From Streptomyces albireticuli (lineage in GTDB: Bacteria; Actinomycetota; Actinomycetes; Streptomycetales; Streptomycetaceae), in NCBI RefSeq assembly GCF_021228125.1, contig NZ_JAJQQS010000002.1, positions 248,001 through 312,000 of the forward strand: a stretch of DNA of 64,000 nt, written 5' to 3'. Below, in pieces: positions 19,111 through 27,630 of this stretch. How positions within the stretch are numbered: the stretch's first letter is position 1; the number at the start of each line of letters is the position of its first letter. The position numbers and the translations under genes were made by a program. The notes beneath the pieces are model-generated. The model ran no database searches, had not been told where the DNA came from, and worked only from the letters and a program-made list of their open reading frames with translations.

Positions 19111-19606
19111 GAACATCCCTAGCTGGGTTGACGGTAAAGCCCCGCTGAACTGCGGGCGTCCGGAAATCGGAGCCGGATGACCGATCACTTTTATGGAAGT
19201 GACGGGGGTTTGGGGAGAGTTGTCGGAGAGGGAACGTAAGGATGGCGTAAACCCGCCATCCGCCACTCGGGAGGAAGCGTGCCGAAGGGCGTGAAGCGGT
19301 CAGAGGCGTTCCCGCAGCTCAGAGGGTGTAGAGCAAACGGACTACACCAGCGGCCCCAGGACCGGCAGGGCTTTCCCCCGAGAGTGAACGCTGAGTGAGC
19401 GTCAGCCCGCCAGGGGACGAGTGCTTTATGTCCGTTCGCATTCGCCAAGATCGATGTGAGGTGATCGGTGGCGGCCGTTGCGGCCGTGTTCACGCCCAGG
19501 TCATCCGTCCTGCCAACGATCCTCAGTGACAGAAGCACTGCCGGCACGGACCGCACCGCACCACAGCTGCCCGCTCGCCCTTCGCGTTCGCACTCGGGGA
19601 GACCGC
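19111..19606. other. Divergent 496-bp spacer, subtilase / phosphoesterase
   Basis: No convincing gene. It holds the promoters of the two secreted-enzyme genes. Near the right end is the PHO-box-like repeat described separately. Otherwise the region is moderately A/T-richer than genes around 19185-19210 and 19320-19350. Confidence 0.4.
19488..19509 (+). promoter_or_regulatory. PHO-box-like direct repeat
   Basis: Two adjacent 11-nt units, GTTCACGCCCA and GGTCATCCGTC, resemble the paired GTTCACC-type direct repeats bound by PhoP in Streptomyces. They start about 119 nt before the ATG of a secreted phosphoesterase gene. The match is to the seven conserved positions, not perfect, and one pair only is seen. 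Confidence 0.4.
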
Positions 19607-21322
19607 ATGAATCGCAGATCTGACAGATCCGTCGCCTCCGGCCTCGACCGCCGTACGTTCCTCGCCGCGGCGGGTGCCGTGACCACCGCCACCGGCATCG
19701 GCATGGCCCTGGGCCCCGACCGGCCGGCCACCGCCGCCGGCCCGGAGGACGTCGCCGCCGCCAAGGCCGCGGCGGGCGCACCGTCCCCCGCCGGCACCAC
19801 CCTCGCCTCCGTCGCGGCCCCCCGGGGCACCGGCGGCTACCGGCGGCTCGGCGACGGCCCCGGCTGGCCCCGGCTCGTCCGCTCCGAGCTGGCCGCCGCC
19901 CAGGGCGGCCGGCAGGACCGGCGCACCGCCCTGGCCTCCTTCGTGCAGTTCACCGACATCCACCTGACCGACGTCCAGCACCCGCTGCGCTACGAGTTCT
20001 TCCGCGCCGGCGAGCCCGGCGCCTGGCGGCCGCACGAGGCGCTCACCCTGCCCGGCGTCGTCTCCCTCGTCGAGCGCGTCAACAAGCTGCGCCGCGGCCC
20101 CGCCACCGGCGCCCCGCTGGGCTTCGCCATCACCACCGGCGACAACGGCGACGAGAACGCCCGGATCGAGGTCGAGTGGTTCCTCACCGCCCTCAGCGGC
20201 GGCCGGATGGACCCCAACACCGGTGACCCGCGCCACTACGAAGGGGTGCAGAACAGCGGCCTCAAGCTCTACTGGCACCCCGACACGGCCCTGCGCGACG
20301 ACGACAAGCAGCGCGGCTTCCCGCGCATCGACGGCTACCTCGACGCTGCCAATCGCCGCGTGACCAGCCCCGGCCTCAACATCCCCTGGTACTCCACCTT
20401 CGGCAACCACGACCTGCTCTCGGGCGGCTGTTACCCCGCCGCCGGAACCTTCCTCCACGACGTCGCCGTGGGGAACAAGAAGCTCCAGATCATCCCCGCC
20501 GCCGAGGCGAAATGGCTGATGGAGGGCGAGGCCAAGGGCGACGACCCCAAGGGCGAGCGGATCCGGGAGATGCTGCGCGCGCACCGCAAGGAGATGCGCA
20601 CCGTCACCCCCGACCCCCGCCGCGCCCCGCTCACCGCCCGCCAGTACATCTCCGCCCACCTCGACCCGCGCTACAAGGGCCGCGGCCCCGTCGGCCACGG
20701 CTACACCCGCGACAACCTCGACACGGGCAGCCTCTACTACTCCTTCCGGATCTCCGACCGCGTCGTCGGCATCAGCCTCGACTCGACCGACCCGGGCGGC
20801 CACTACCAGGGCTCCCTGGGCACCGGCCAGATCCGCTGGCTGGAGCGGACCCTGAAGCGCTACGAGGACAAGTACGCGCTCGTCTTCAGCCACCACCCCA
20901 GCTGGAGCATGGACAACCTCACCCCCGACCCCGCCCGCCCCGGCGAGGACCGGCACGACGGCAACGAGCTGATCTCCGTCCTCCAGAACCACAACAACGT
21001 CCTGGCCTGGATCAACGGCCACAGCCACCGCAACCGCATCAGGCCGCGCGGCACCTTCTGGGAGATCGCCACCGCCTCCCACGTGGACTACCCGCAGCTG
21101 GCCCGCGTCATCGAGGTCACCGACAACCACGACGGCACGGTCTCGCTCTTCACCACCCTCATCGAGTCCGCCGCCCCCTACCGCACCGACTTCGGCGACC
21201 TCTCCCAGACCGGCCTCGCCTCCCTCTACCGGGAGCTGGCCTACAACGCCCCGGGCGCCGACGGCTCCCTCGCCGGAGCCGCCGGCGACCGCAACACCGA
21301 GCTGCTGCTCCCCAGGCGCTGA
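19607..21322 (+). CDS. Tat-exported metallophosphoesterase (PPA1498/TIGR03767 type)
   Basis: 571-residue predicted extracellular phosphoesterase. The N-terminus has a twin-arginine signal (LDRRTFLAAAG) before a hydrophobic stretch and an Ala-rich linker. The calcineurin-like metal-binding blocks follow: FTDIHLTD, TTGDNGDEN, STFGNHD, FSHHPSW and NGHSHRN. Length and block order fit the family first seen in Propionibacterium PPA1498. ATG at 19607 follows GGGGAGA. Two PHO-box-like repeats upstream suggest expression under phosphate starvation. The substrate could be a phospholipid, nucleotide or sugar phosphate; sequence does not decide. Confidence 0.85.
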   Translation: MNRRSDRSVASGLDRRTFLAAAGAVTTATGIGMALGPDRPATAAGPEDVAAAKAAAGAPSPAGTTLASVAAPRGTGGYRRLGDGPGWPRLVRSELAAAQGGRQDRRTALASFVQFTDIHLTDVQHPLRYEFFRAGEPGAWRPHEALTLPGVVSLVERVNKLRRGPATGAPLGFAITTGDNGDENARIEVEWFLTALSGGRMDPNTGDPRHYEGVQNSGLKLYWHPDTALRDDDKQRGFPRIDGYLDAANRRVTSPGLNIPWYSTFGNHDLLSGGCYPAAGTFLHDVAVGNKKLQIIPAAEAKWLMEGEAKGDDPKGERIREMLRAHRKEMRTVTPDPRRAPLTARQYISAHLDPRYKGRGPVGHGYTRDNLDTGSLYYSFRISDRVVGISLDSTDPGGHYQGSLGTGQIRWLERTLKRYEDKYALVFSHHPSWSMDNLTPDPARPGEDRHDGNELISVLQNHNNVLAWINGHSHRNRIRPRGTFWEIATASHVDYPQLARVIEVTDNHDGTVSLFTTLIESAAPYRTDFGDLSQTGLASLYRELAYNAPGADGSLAGAAGDRNTELLLPRR

Positions 21323-21359
21323 CCGGCCCGGGCGCCCCCGGCGCCCCGCCGCCCGGCGC

Positions 21360-22415
21360 TCACCTGGGCAGGACGACGAGATAAGCGGCCGGGTCGCGGT
21401 CGGCCGACGCCATCAGGGCGGTCCGGACCACCGCGGCCTGCTGCTCGGGGGTGTCGCGCAGCTTCTTGGGCGTGACGTGCACGACCGTGATGCCCAGCCG
21501 CTCCAGGTGCTCCCGCTTGCGGTACTGCTCCGACCACAGCGCCTCGTCGTCCTCCCGCGGCGCCCGTGAGTCGATCTCCAGCGCCACGCTGTGCTCCGGC
21601 CAGAAGGCGTCCACCCGGCCGAGGTGCGGCCCGCCGGGCAGCCGCAGGTCCACGTTCCACAGCGGCGCGGGCAGCCGGTGCTCGCGCACCAGGTCGTACA
21701 GCCGGCCCTCGGCCACCGCCCGGCTCTCGGTCAGCAGCGCGTCCACGGCCTCCGTCACATGCGCCCGCCCCAGCAGCCGGGCGCGCGTCAACTCCCGTAC
21801 CACGGCCGCCGCTTCGCAGTGCCCGCCGCGCACCGCCTCGGTCAGCACCCGGCGCACCGCGGCGGCGTCGGTCAGCAGGGCCACGGTGTCGGCGACCGCG
21901 CGCGGCACGGGCGCCACCGGGATCCCCGTCAGCCGTCCGGCCCGCGGCAGGGCGGGGGCCCGCACCAGCCGTACGAAGCCGGTCGTCCGCAGCCGGCGGG
22001 TGCGCGGCACCAGCACGTCGATGCGGTCGAGCGAGAGCAGCGGCGGCACGGAGGTGAAGCGGTGCAGGGCCAGCGCGGCCGGCCCGGTGATCATCGCCTC
22101 GCCGTAGGGGTCGCCGGCCGCCGCCCGCGCGGCGGCCGTGGCCGTGCCCGGCCCGGCCTGGGCGGGCGGGCCCTGGGTGCGCGGCACGGTGTACAGCAGC
22201 GCGGCGTGCAGCCGCTCCTCGCTGGTGGCCGGGCCGGTGCGGAGCAGGAAGACGCCGGGGAGCAGCTGCTGCCAGGGTCCTCCCGGGCGGCAGCGCTCCG
22301 TCACGGCCGCCCCCGGCACACCGTGTTCCCGCAGTTGACGGGAGGTCAGTACCCGGGTCCGGACGTCGGAGAGGTGGTGCAGGGGGCGCGGCGAGAGCGG
22401 GGTGTCGGGGTTCAT
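21360..22415 (-). CDS. AbiEi-like/DUF559-like protein (hypothetical)
   Basis: 351-residue protein. The first 60 residues look like the winged helix seen in AbiEi-type antitoxins (VLTSRQLREHGVPGAAVTERC, LLPGVFLLRTGP). The C-terminal 100 residues (LGRVDAFWPEHSVALEIDSRAP, YRKREHLERLGITVVHVTP) resemble the DUF559/Vsr endonuclease-like fold, with the Asp in VDAFW and Glu-x-Asp as possible metal ligands. Proteins of this layout are widespread singletons in actinobacteria. No ribosome site is clear before the ATG. It is convergent with the phosphoesterase gene. Nuclease activity is unproven. Confidence 0.7.
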   Translation of the reverse strand: MNPDTPLSPRPLHHLSDVRTRVLTSRQLREHGVPGAAVTERCRPGGPWQQLLPGVFLLRTGPATSEERLHAALLYTVPRTQGPPAQAGPGTATAAARAAAGDPYGEAMITGPAALALHRFTSVPPLLSLDRIDVLVPRTRRLRTTGFVRLVRAPALPRAGRLTGIPVAPVPRAVADTVALLTDAAAVRRVLTEAVRGGHCEAAAVVRELTRARLLGRAHVTEAVDALLTESRAVAEGRLYDLVREHRLPAPLWNVDLRLPGGPHLGRVDAFWPEHSVALEIDSRAPREDDEALWSEQYRKREHLERLGITVVHVTPKKLRDTPEQQAAVVRTALMASADRDPAAYLVVLPR

Positions 22416-22579
22416 GCCCGCCCCATTCCCGCCCCGCGCCCGCCCCCTAACCGCTGTTACAGGCCCGTAGGCAAACCCGGACAACTTCGCCCTCAAGACG
22501 GAGGGTTGAACGGCCGAGGGAAGGTTTCGGCCGGGGGAGGAGCGGCCCGGCCGCCGCTCCCCACCGCCGGAGGGTGCCC

Positions 22580-22609
22580 CGCCGGGCGGGCCTTCACGCC
22601 CGCCCGGCG
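22580..22609 (-). terminator. Terminator downstream of second pepN
   Basis: 12-bp perfect stem (22580-22591 with 22598-22609) with loop cttcac, just past the pepN paralogue 2 stop and before the DUF559-like gene start. Confidence 0.7.
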
Positions 22610-22636
22610 GTGGAGGACACTCCCGGGTGAGGGCGG

Positions 22637-25234
22637 TCAGCCCGCGGCGGCCACGTCGGCGGCCTGCGCACGCAGCGCCCGCGCCAGGTCGTCCCGGGCC
22701 TCCAGCACCAGTCGCCGCAGCGCCGGAGCGGCGTCCTCGTGCTCCGCCAGCCAGGCGTCCGTCGCGTCCAGCGTCCGGGTGTCGTCCTGGAGCGCCGGGT
22801 ACAGGCCCCGGACCACGGCCATGCCGATCTCGATGGACCGCTCGCGCCACACGCGCTCGATCACCTCGAAGTAGGGCCGCGCGTACGGCGCCAGCAGCTC
22901 CCGCTGCCCCGGCTGGTCGAAGCCCGCGATGGTCGCCTCGGCCAGCGCGTTGGAGAGCGTGTCGGACTCCACGACCGCCGCCCACGCCTCCGCCTTGACC
23001 TCGGCGGACGGCCGCGAGGACAGACAGCGCACCTGGTGCCGCTTGCCGGAGGCGGTGTTGTCCCGGCCCAGCTCGGCGGTGATCGCCGACTCGTCGGCCG
23101 CGCCCCGGGCCGCGAGCGTCGCCAGGAACGCCCAGCGCAGCTCCTGGTCGACCTCCAGCCCGTCGATCTTCCCGGAGCCGTCCAGCAGCCCGCGCAGCAG
23201 CTGGAGGTCGGCGTCGGTGGTGGCCAGCTGGGCGAAGAACCGCGCCCACGCCAGCTGGTGGCCGCCGCCCGGCTCGGCCAGCCGCAGTTCGCGCAGCGCG
23301 GCGCCGCCCAGCGACCGGCCGGCCCGGGCGCGCGACTCGGGCGCCGCGTAGTGGACGAGGGCGGTCTGCGCCCACGTCTGCACCATCTGGAGGACGCCGA
23401 TCTCGGTCTCGGCGCCGGCGAAGCGCTCCACGAGGTCCAGGAAGTCGCGGGCGGGCATCAGGCCGTCGCGGGTGAGGTTCCACAGCGCCGACCAGCACAG
23501 GGCCCGCGCGAGCGGGTCGGTGAGGTCGCCCAGGTGCTTGCGCAGGGTGGCCAGCGAGCCCTCGTCGAAGCGGATCTTGCAGTACGTGAGGTCCTCGTCG
23601 TTGACCAGGACCAGCTCGGGCCGCTCGGCCCCCGCGAGCTCCGTGACGACCGTACGGGCGCCGTCGACGTCGACCTCGGCACGGGCGTAGCGCACCAGCG
23701 CCCCGTCGGCCTCGGCGCGGCGGTAGAGGCCCACGGCCACCCGGTGCGGGCGCAGCCGCGGGTGGGAGTCGGCGGCCTCCTGGAGGATCGCCAGCTCGGT
23801 GATCCGGTCGCTCGCGTCGTACGTCACCAGCGGCGTCAGCGCGTTGACGCCCGCGGTCTGGAGCCAGGCGGCGGACCACGCCTTCATGTCGCGCCCGGAG
23901 GTCTCCTCCAGCACCGACAGCAGGTCGCCCAGGCGGGTGTTGCCGTAGGCGTGGCGCTTGAAGTAGCGGCGCGCGCCCTCCAGGAAGGCGTCCCGGCCCA
24001 CGTAGGCGACGAGCTGCTTGAGGACGGAGGCGCCCTTGGCGTAGGTGATGCCGTCGAAGTTGAGCTTGGCGTCCTCCAGGTCACGGATGTCGGCGGTGAC
24101 CGGGTGGGTGGACGGCAGTTGGTCGGCGCGGTAGGCCCAGGACTTGCGCTGGTTGGCGAAGGTGATCCAGGCGTTCTCGAAGCGGGTCGCCTCGACCGTC
24201 GCGAAGGAGCCCATGAAGTCGGCGAAGGACTCCTTGAGCCACAGGTCGTCCCACCACTCCATGGTCACCAGGTCGCCGAACCACATGTGCGCCATCTCGT
24301 GCATGATCACGTTGGCCCGGCGCTCGTACGAGGACTGTGTGACCTTGCCGCGGAAGACGAACTCCTCCCGGAAGGTGACGCACCCCGGGTTCTCCATCGC
24401 GCCGAGGTTGTACTCGGGGACGAACGCCTGGTCGTACTTGCCGAACGGGTACGGGTAGTCGAAGTTGTCGTGGAAGAAGTCCAGGCCCTGCTTGGTGACG
24501 GTGAAGATGTCGTCGGCGTCGAAGTGCCGGGCCAGGCCCTTGCGGCAGAGCGCGCCGAGCGGGATCTCCAGGACCGTGCCGTCGGCGAGCGTACGGCTGT
24601 AGTGGTCGCGGACGACGTGGTACGGGCCGGCGACGACGGCCGTGATGTAGGTGGAGATGGGCTTCGTGGGGACGAACCGCCAGGTGGCGCCGCCGCCCTC
24701 GGCGGGCTCGGGGTCGCCCGTGCGCTCGCCGTTGCCGAGCACGGTCCAGCCGTCGGGGGCCGTCACGGTGAAGGTGAAGGGCGCCTTCAGGTCCGGCTGC
24801 TCGAAGTTCGCGAAGACCCGGCGGGCGTCGGCCGGCTCGTACTGCGTGTAGAGGTAGACCTCGCCGTCCTCGGGGTCCACGAAGCGGTGCATGCCCTCGC
24901 CGGTGCGGCTGTAGGCGCAGCGGGCGTCGACCACCAGGACGTTCTCGGCCTCCAGCGCGTCGAGCGCGAGGCGCGCGCCGTCGAAGACGGTCTTCGGGTC
25001 GAGCTCCCTGCCGTTGAGCGTGACGGTGTCGACCGACGGCGCGATCAGGTCGGCGAAGGTGGCGGCGCCCGGTTCGGCGCACCGGAACCGGACCGTCGTC
25101 ACCGACCGGAACGTCCGGGGCTCCGGCCCCGCTCCCACCGCCGACCGCAGATCGAGCGCCACGTCGTAGGCGTCCACGGCAAGCAGCCGGGCCCGCTCGC
25201 GGGCCTCTTCACGGGTCAGGTTCTCACCGGGCAC
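22637..25234 (-). CDS. pepN: Aminopeptidase N (M1 family), paralogue 2
   Basis: 865-residue M1 zinc aminopeptidase, clearly homologous along its length to the copy at 10497-13064. It carries GAMENPGCVTF, the zinc site HEMAH at residues 312-316 and LKESFADF with the third ligand. The C-terminal helical domain is intact. The GTG of VPGENLTREEA is taken as start because GAGGGAG lies about 8 nt upstream and the paralogue starts at the same place; an ATG at 25285 would add 17 residues. Both copies look functional, so substrate preference or expression probably differs. Confidence 0.93.
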   Translation of the reverse strand: MPGENLTREEARERARLLAVDAYDVALDLRSAVGAGPEPRTFRSVTTVRFRCAEPGAATFADLIAPSVDTVTLNGRELDPKTVFDGARLALDALEAENVLVVDARCAYSRTGEGMHRFVDPEDGEVYLYTQYEPADARRVFANFEQPDLKAPFTFTVTAPDGWTVLGNGERTGDPEPAEGGGATWRFVPTKPISTYITAVVAGPYHVVRDHYSRTLADGTVLEIPLGALCRKGLARHFDADDIFTVTKQGLDFFHDNFDYPYPFGKYDQAFVPEYNLGAMENPGCVTFREEFVFRGKVTQSSYERRANVIMHEMAHMWFGDLVTMEWWDDLWLKESFADFMGSFATVEATRFENAWITFANQRKSWAYRADQLPSTHPVTADIRDLEDAKLNFDGITYAKGASVLKQLVAYVGRDAFLEGARRYFKRHAYGNTRLGDLLSVLEETSGRDMKAWSAAWLQTAGVNALTPLVTYDASDRITELAILQEAADSHPRLRPHRVAVGLYRRAEADGALVRYARAEVDVDGARTVVTELAGAERPELVLVNDEDLTYCKIRFDEGSLATLRKHLGDLTDPLARALCWSALWNLTRDGLMPARDFLDLVERFAGAETEIGVLQMVQTWAQTALVHYAAPESRARAGRSLGGAALRELRLAEPGGGHQLAWARFFAQLATTDADLQLLRGLLDGSGKIDGLEVDQELRWAFLATLAARGAADESAITAELGRDNTASGKRHQVRCLSSRPSAEVKAEAWAAVVESDTLSNALAEATIAGFDQPGQRELLAPYARPYFEVIERVWRERSIEIGMAVVRGLYPALQDDTRTLDATDAWLAEHEDAAPALRRLVLEARDDLARALRAQAADVAAAG

Positions 25235-25341
25235 GACGCGGACTCCCTCGACTTCGTCTCGTATTTCGGACACATCAGGAATCATGGCACGGGGTGCCGT
25301 TGTTGAATCGCTCAGTGATCAGCTCGTTTGAGGAGATTCTT

Positions 25342-25980
25342 GTGACCGCTCCCGAGAAGACCGTCGCGGACTTCTGGTTCGACCCGCTGTGCCCCTGGGC
25401 GTGGATGACCTCCCGCTGGATGCTGGAGGTCGAGAAGGTGCGCCCCGTCGAGGTGCGCTGGCACGTGATGAGCCTGGCCGTCCTGAACGAGAACAAGCTG
25501 GACGAGCTGCCCGAGGAGATCCGCGAGGTCCTGCGCACCGAGGCATGGGGCCCGGTGCGGGTCTGCATCGCCGCCGAGCTCAAGCACGGGCCGGAGGTCC
25601 TCGGCCCGCTCTACACCGCGCTGGGCAACCGCTTCCACCTCCAGGGCCTGCCGCGCGACCGCGAGACCATCGCCGCCGCCCTGGAGGAGGCCGGCCTCCC
25701 CGTGGAGCTGGCGGACGCCGCCTTCAGCGACGCCTTCGACGCGGAGCTGCGCGCCTCGCACCAGGAGGGCATCGACAAGGTCGGCCAGGACGTCGGCACG
25801 CCGGTCATCGCGGTGCCGGGCGCCGACGGCGAGCAGATCGCCTTCTTCGGTCCGGTCGTCACCCCCGCGCCCAAGGGCGAGGCGGCGGCGAGGCTGTGGG
25901 ACGGCACCCTGCTGGTCGCCTCCACGCCGGGGTTCTACGAGATCAAGCGCACCCGTACGCAGGGCCCGGTCTTCGACTAG
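25342..25980 (+). CDS. DsbA-fold oxidoreductase, Rv2466c mycothiol-dependent type
   Basis: 212-residue thioredoxin-fold protein with the motif DPLCPWAW at residues 12-19, a long helical insert (about 60-130) and the cis-Pro strand in VGTPVIAVPG. It matches the actinobacterial family named after Mycobacterium Rv2466c, a mycothiol-dependent reductase. In Rv2466c the active site is described as CPWC; here the fourth residue is Ala, so only one Cys remains, which suits a monothiol mycothiol mechanism. The GTG at 25342 follows GAGGAG by about 7 nt. It is divergent from pepN. Confidence 0.85.
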   Translation: MTAPEKTVADFWFDPLCPWAWMTSRWMLEVEKVRPVEVRWHVMSLAVLNENKLDELPEEIREVLRTEAWGPVRVCIAAELKHGPEVLGPLYTALGNRFHLQGLPRDRETIAAALEEAGLPVELADAAFSDAFDAELRASHQEGIDKVGQDVGTPVIAVPGADGEQIAFFGPVVTPAPKGEAAARLWDGTLLVASTPGFYEIKRTRTQGPVFD

Positions 25981-26040
25981 CCCGCACCGGTCGGTGCGGT
26001 TCGACGGGCGCCCTGGGGCAAGGTCCCTTAATGTCCCGGT

Positions 26041-26667
26041 ATGGGCCGCACCGACCTCTCCCGTCCGCTCGGCCGCGACGGCGGCCGGGCCGACGAGCGG
26101 CCGTCGGACGCCGGCGCCCGCTACGCCGCGCTGCCCGTGCGCCCGTACGACCTGCTGCTCAAGATCGCCTGCCGGGTCGTGGCGGCGCTGTGGTCGCTGC
26201 TCGGCATGCGCCGGGCCGCGGACGTCCTGCGGCACTATCTGCGCGGCACCGGCGCGCCCTACCGGGTGGACGCCGCGGAGCTGCTCGCCCTGCCGGCCGT
26301 CCGGTCCGCCGCCGAGGAGCAGCTCGCGCGCTGGCGCGCCGAGGCGCAGGCCCGCTGGCGGCGCGGGCCCCGCACCCGGGCCGCCTACCCCGCCGACAGC
26401 GGATGGCGCGGGGTGCGGCTGGCCCGGCGCGGGAGCGCGGACTGGTGGCTCGCCCTGCGCGGGGTCGAATTCCGGCTGACCGGCACGGTCCGGGTGGCCG
26501 CCGACGGCGCGACGAACGTCGACTATCGCTTTGCCGTGTGTAAGAGCGGTAACTTCTCACGAGGGGAATCCGAATACGGGATTCCGTTCGCTGTGTTCGC
26601 GCGGCTCCATGAGACGGGTCTCGCCCGGGAATTCACGGTCACCGGTGAGGCGTTCGGACACGTCTGA
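26041..26667 (+). CDS. Hypothetical protein, 208 residues
   Basis: No family recognised. The N-terminal third is Arg/Gly-rich and then amphipathic helical (YDLLLKIACRVVAALWSLLGM), possibly membrane-associated. A central Ala/Arg helix follows. The C-terminal 90 residues alternate beta-like (VRLARRGSADWWLALRGVEFRLTG) and end in CKSGNFSRGESEYG and FARLHETGLAREF. The last 50 codons are less GC-rich than their surroundings. It has no evident operon partner, is convergent with sodF and is separated from it by a strong terminator. It is probably a real gene, given the consistent third-position G/C use in the first part. Confidence 0.65.
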   Translation: MGRTDLSRPLGRDGGRADERPSDAGARYAALPVRPYDLLLKIACRVVAALWSLLGMRRAADVLRHYLRGTGAPYRVDAAELLALPAVRSAAEEQLARWRAEAQARWRRGPRTRAAYPADSGWRGVRLARRGSADWWLALRGVEFRLTGTVRVAADGATNVDYRFAVCKSGNFSRGESEYGIPFAVFARLHETGLAREFTVTGEAFGHV

Positions 26668-26720
26668 GAAGTGCGTTACGGCAGTGGGACCCTGAGGTGC
26701 CGACAGCTCTGATAGACAGG

Positions 26721-26759
26721 GAGAGGCCCCCGCGCGAATCGACCGCGCGGGGGCCTCTC
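26721..26759. terminator. Bidirectional terminator, hypothetical gene / sodF
   Basis: 16-bp perfect stem (26721-26736 with 26744-26759) and a 7-nt loop between convergent genes. On the minus strand it ends the sodF transcript and would form the 3' end of the small RNA described for sodF. Confidence 0.85.
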
Positions 26760-26814
26760 GGGCACCTGTCCCGTGAAGGTTGAGAAGACGATCACGAGCA
26801 GGGCGTCCAGGGTG
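26721..26814 (-). ncRNA. sodF 3'UTR, probable s-SodF small RNA
   Basis: In Streptomyces coelicolor the 3'UTR of sodF mRNA is processed to a stable RNA of about 90 nt that pairs with the start region of sodN mRNA and blocks the nickel enzyme. Here the UTR between the sodF stop and the terminator is of that length. On the minus strand it contains, opposite plus-strand 26782-26792, a complement to GAGAAGACGAT. That is the form of a Shine-Dalgarno plus start codon region. Inference from position and this match; the sodN gene is not in the window. Confidence 0.55.
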
Positions 26815-27453
26815 TTACGGAACCAGCAGCAGGTTGCCGCGCTCCTTGGCGGCGGCGAAGCGCTTGGCCACGTCCTGCCAGTTGACGACGGCCCACATGG
26901 CGTCGATGAAGTCGACCTTCTGGTTCTTGTACTGCAGGTAGAAGGCGTGCTCCCAGGCGTCGAAGACCAGGATCGGGACCGAGCCCTGGCCGACGTTGCC
27001 CTGGTGGTCGTAGACCTGCTCGACGATCAGCTTGCCGCTGATCGGCTCGTAGGCGAGGACGCCCCAGCCGGAGCCCTGGGTGGTCGCGGAGGCCTTGGTC
27101 AGCTGGGCCTTGAACTTCGCGAAGGAGCCGAACGACTCGGCGATGGCGTCCGCCAGCTCGCCCACGCCGTCCTTGTCCAGGGGCTCGCCGCCGCCGTCGC
27201 CGGTCATGTTCTGCCAGTAGATGCTGTGCAGGATGTGGCCGGACAGGTGGAAGGCCAGGTTCTTCTCGAGGCCGTTGATCGCGCCCCACTGGTCCTTGTC
27301 GCGGGCCTCGGCGAGCTGCTCCAGCGTGTCGTTCGCGCCCTTGACGTACGCGGCGTGGTGCTTGTCGTGGTGCAGCTCGATGATCTTCGCATCGATGACC
27401 GGCTGCAGCGCCGCGTAATCGTAGGGGAGTTCAGGAAGTGTGTAGATGGCCAT
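26815..27453 (-). CDS. sodF: Superoxide dismutase, Fe type
   Basis: 212-residue cytoplasmic Fe/Mn-family enzyme that dismutates superoxide. The metal ligands are all present: His28 in [11 protein letters not shown], His76 in LHSIYW, Asp165 and His169 in DAWEHA. ATG at 27453 follows GGAGGG. The promoter contains a Nur-like site, and the 3'UTR contains the small-RNA sequence noted separately. Both fit the Streptomyces scheme in which nickel represses sodF and the sodF transcript silences sodN. Length is normal. The alternative is a manganese-cambialistic enzyme; the residues do not exclude it. Confidence 0.94.
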   Translation of the reverse strand: MAIYTLPELPYDYAALQPVIDAKIIELHHDKHHAAYVKGANDTLEQLAEARDKDQWGAINGLEKNLAFHLSGHILHSIYWQNMTGDGGGEPLDKDGVGELADAIAESFGSFAKFKAQLTKASATTQGSGWGVLAYEPISGKLIVEQVYDHQGNVGQGSVPILVFDAWEHAFYLQYKNQKVDFIDAMWAVVNWQDVAKRFAAAKERGNLLLVP

Positions 27454-27473
27454 GCCGAGCCCTCCGACTGCTT

Positions 27474-27490
27474 ATTGCAATTAACTTGCA
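27474..27490. promoter_or_regulatory. Nur-box-like site upstream of sodF
   Basis: Two hexamers, TTGCAA and TTGCAG, separated by exactly 5 bp (TTAAC), stand 21 nt before the sodF ATG in an A/T-rich island. The nickel regulator Nur binds two such hexamers with 5-bp spacing at sodF in S. coelicolor. The similarity to that description is from memory. Confidence 0.6.
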
Positions 27491-27565
27491 GGTAGACGCT
27501 ACCAGTAACAACCTGCGACGCGCGGTGAAGGGTTACCTAATTTGACGAGTCTCCGACCAAAGACC

Positions 27566-27606
27566 GAGGCGGGGTAGGTCCAGAAGATCAGGACCTACCC
27601 CGCCTC
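27566..27606 (-). terminator. Terminator downstream of permease 1
   Basis: 16-bp perfect stem (27566-27581 with 27591-27606) and a 9-nt loop, 25 nt past the stop of the permease at 27631 and before the sodF promoter region. Confidence 0.8.
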
Positions 27607-27630
27607 CGTGGGGGGTGTGATGGTGGAGCG

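Noticed and set aside
21360..23879. An 839-codon minus-strand frame
   Set aside because: Only the last 351 codons look like a real protein; the first part is an off-frame shadow of the pepN paralogue, full of Arg and Gly.
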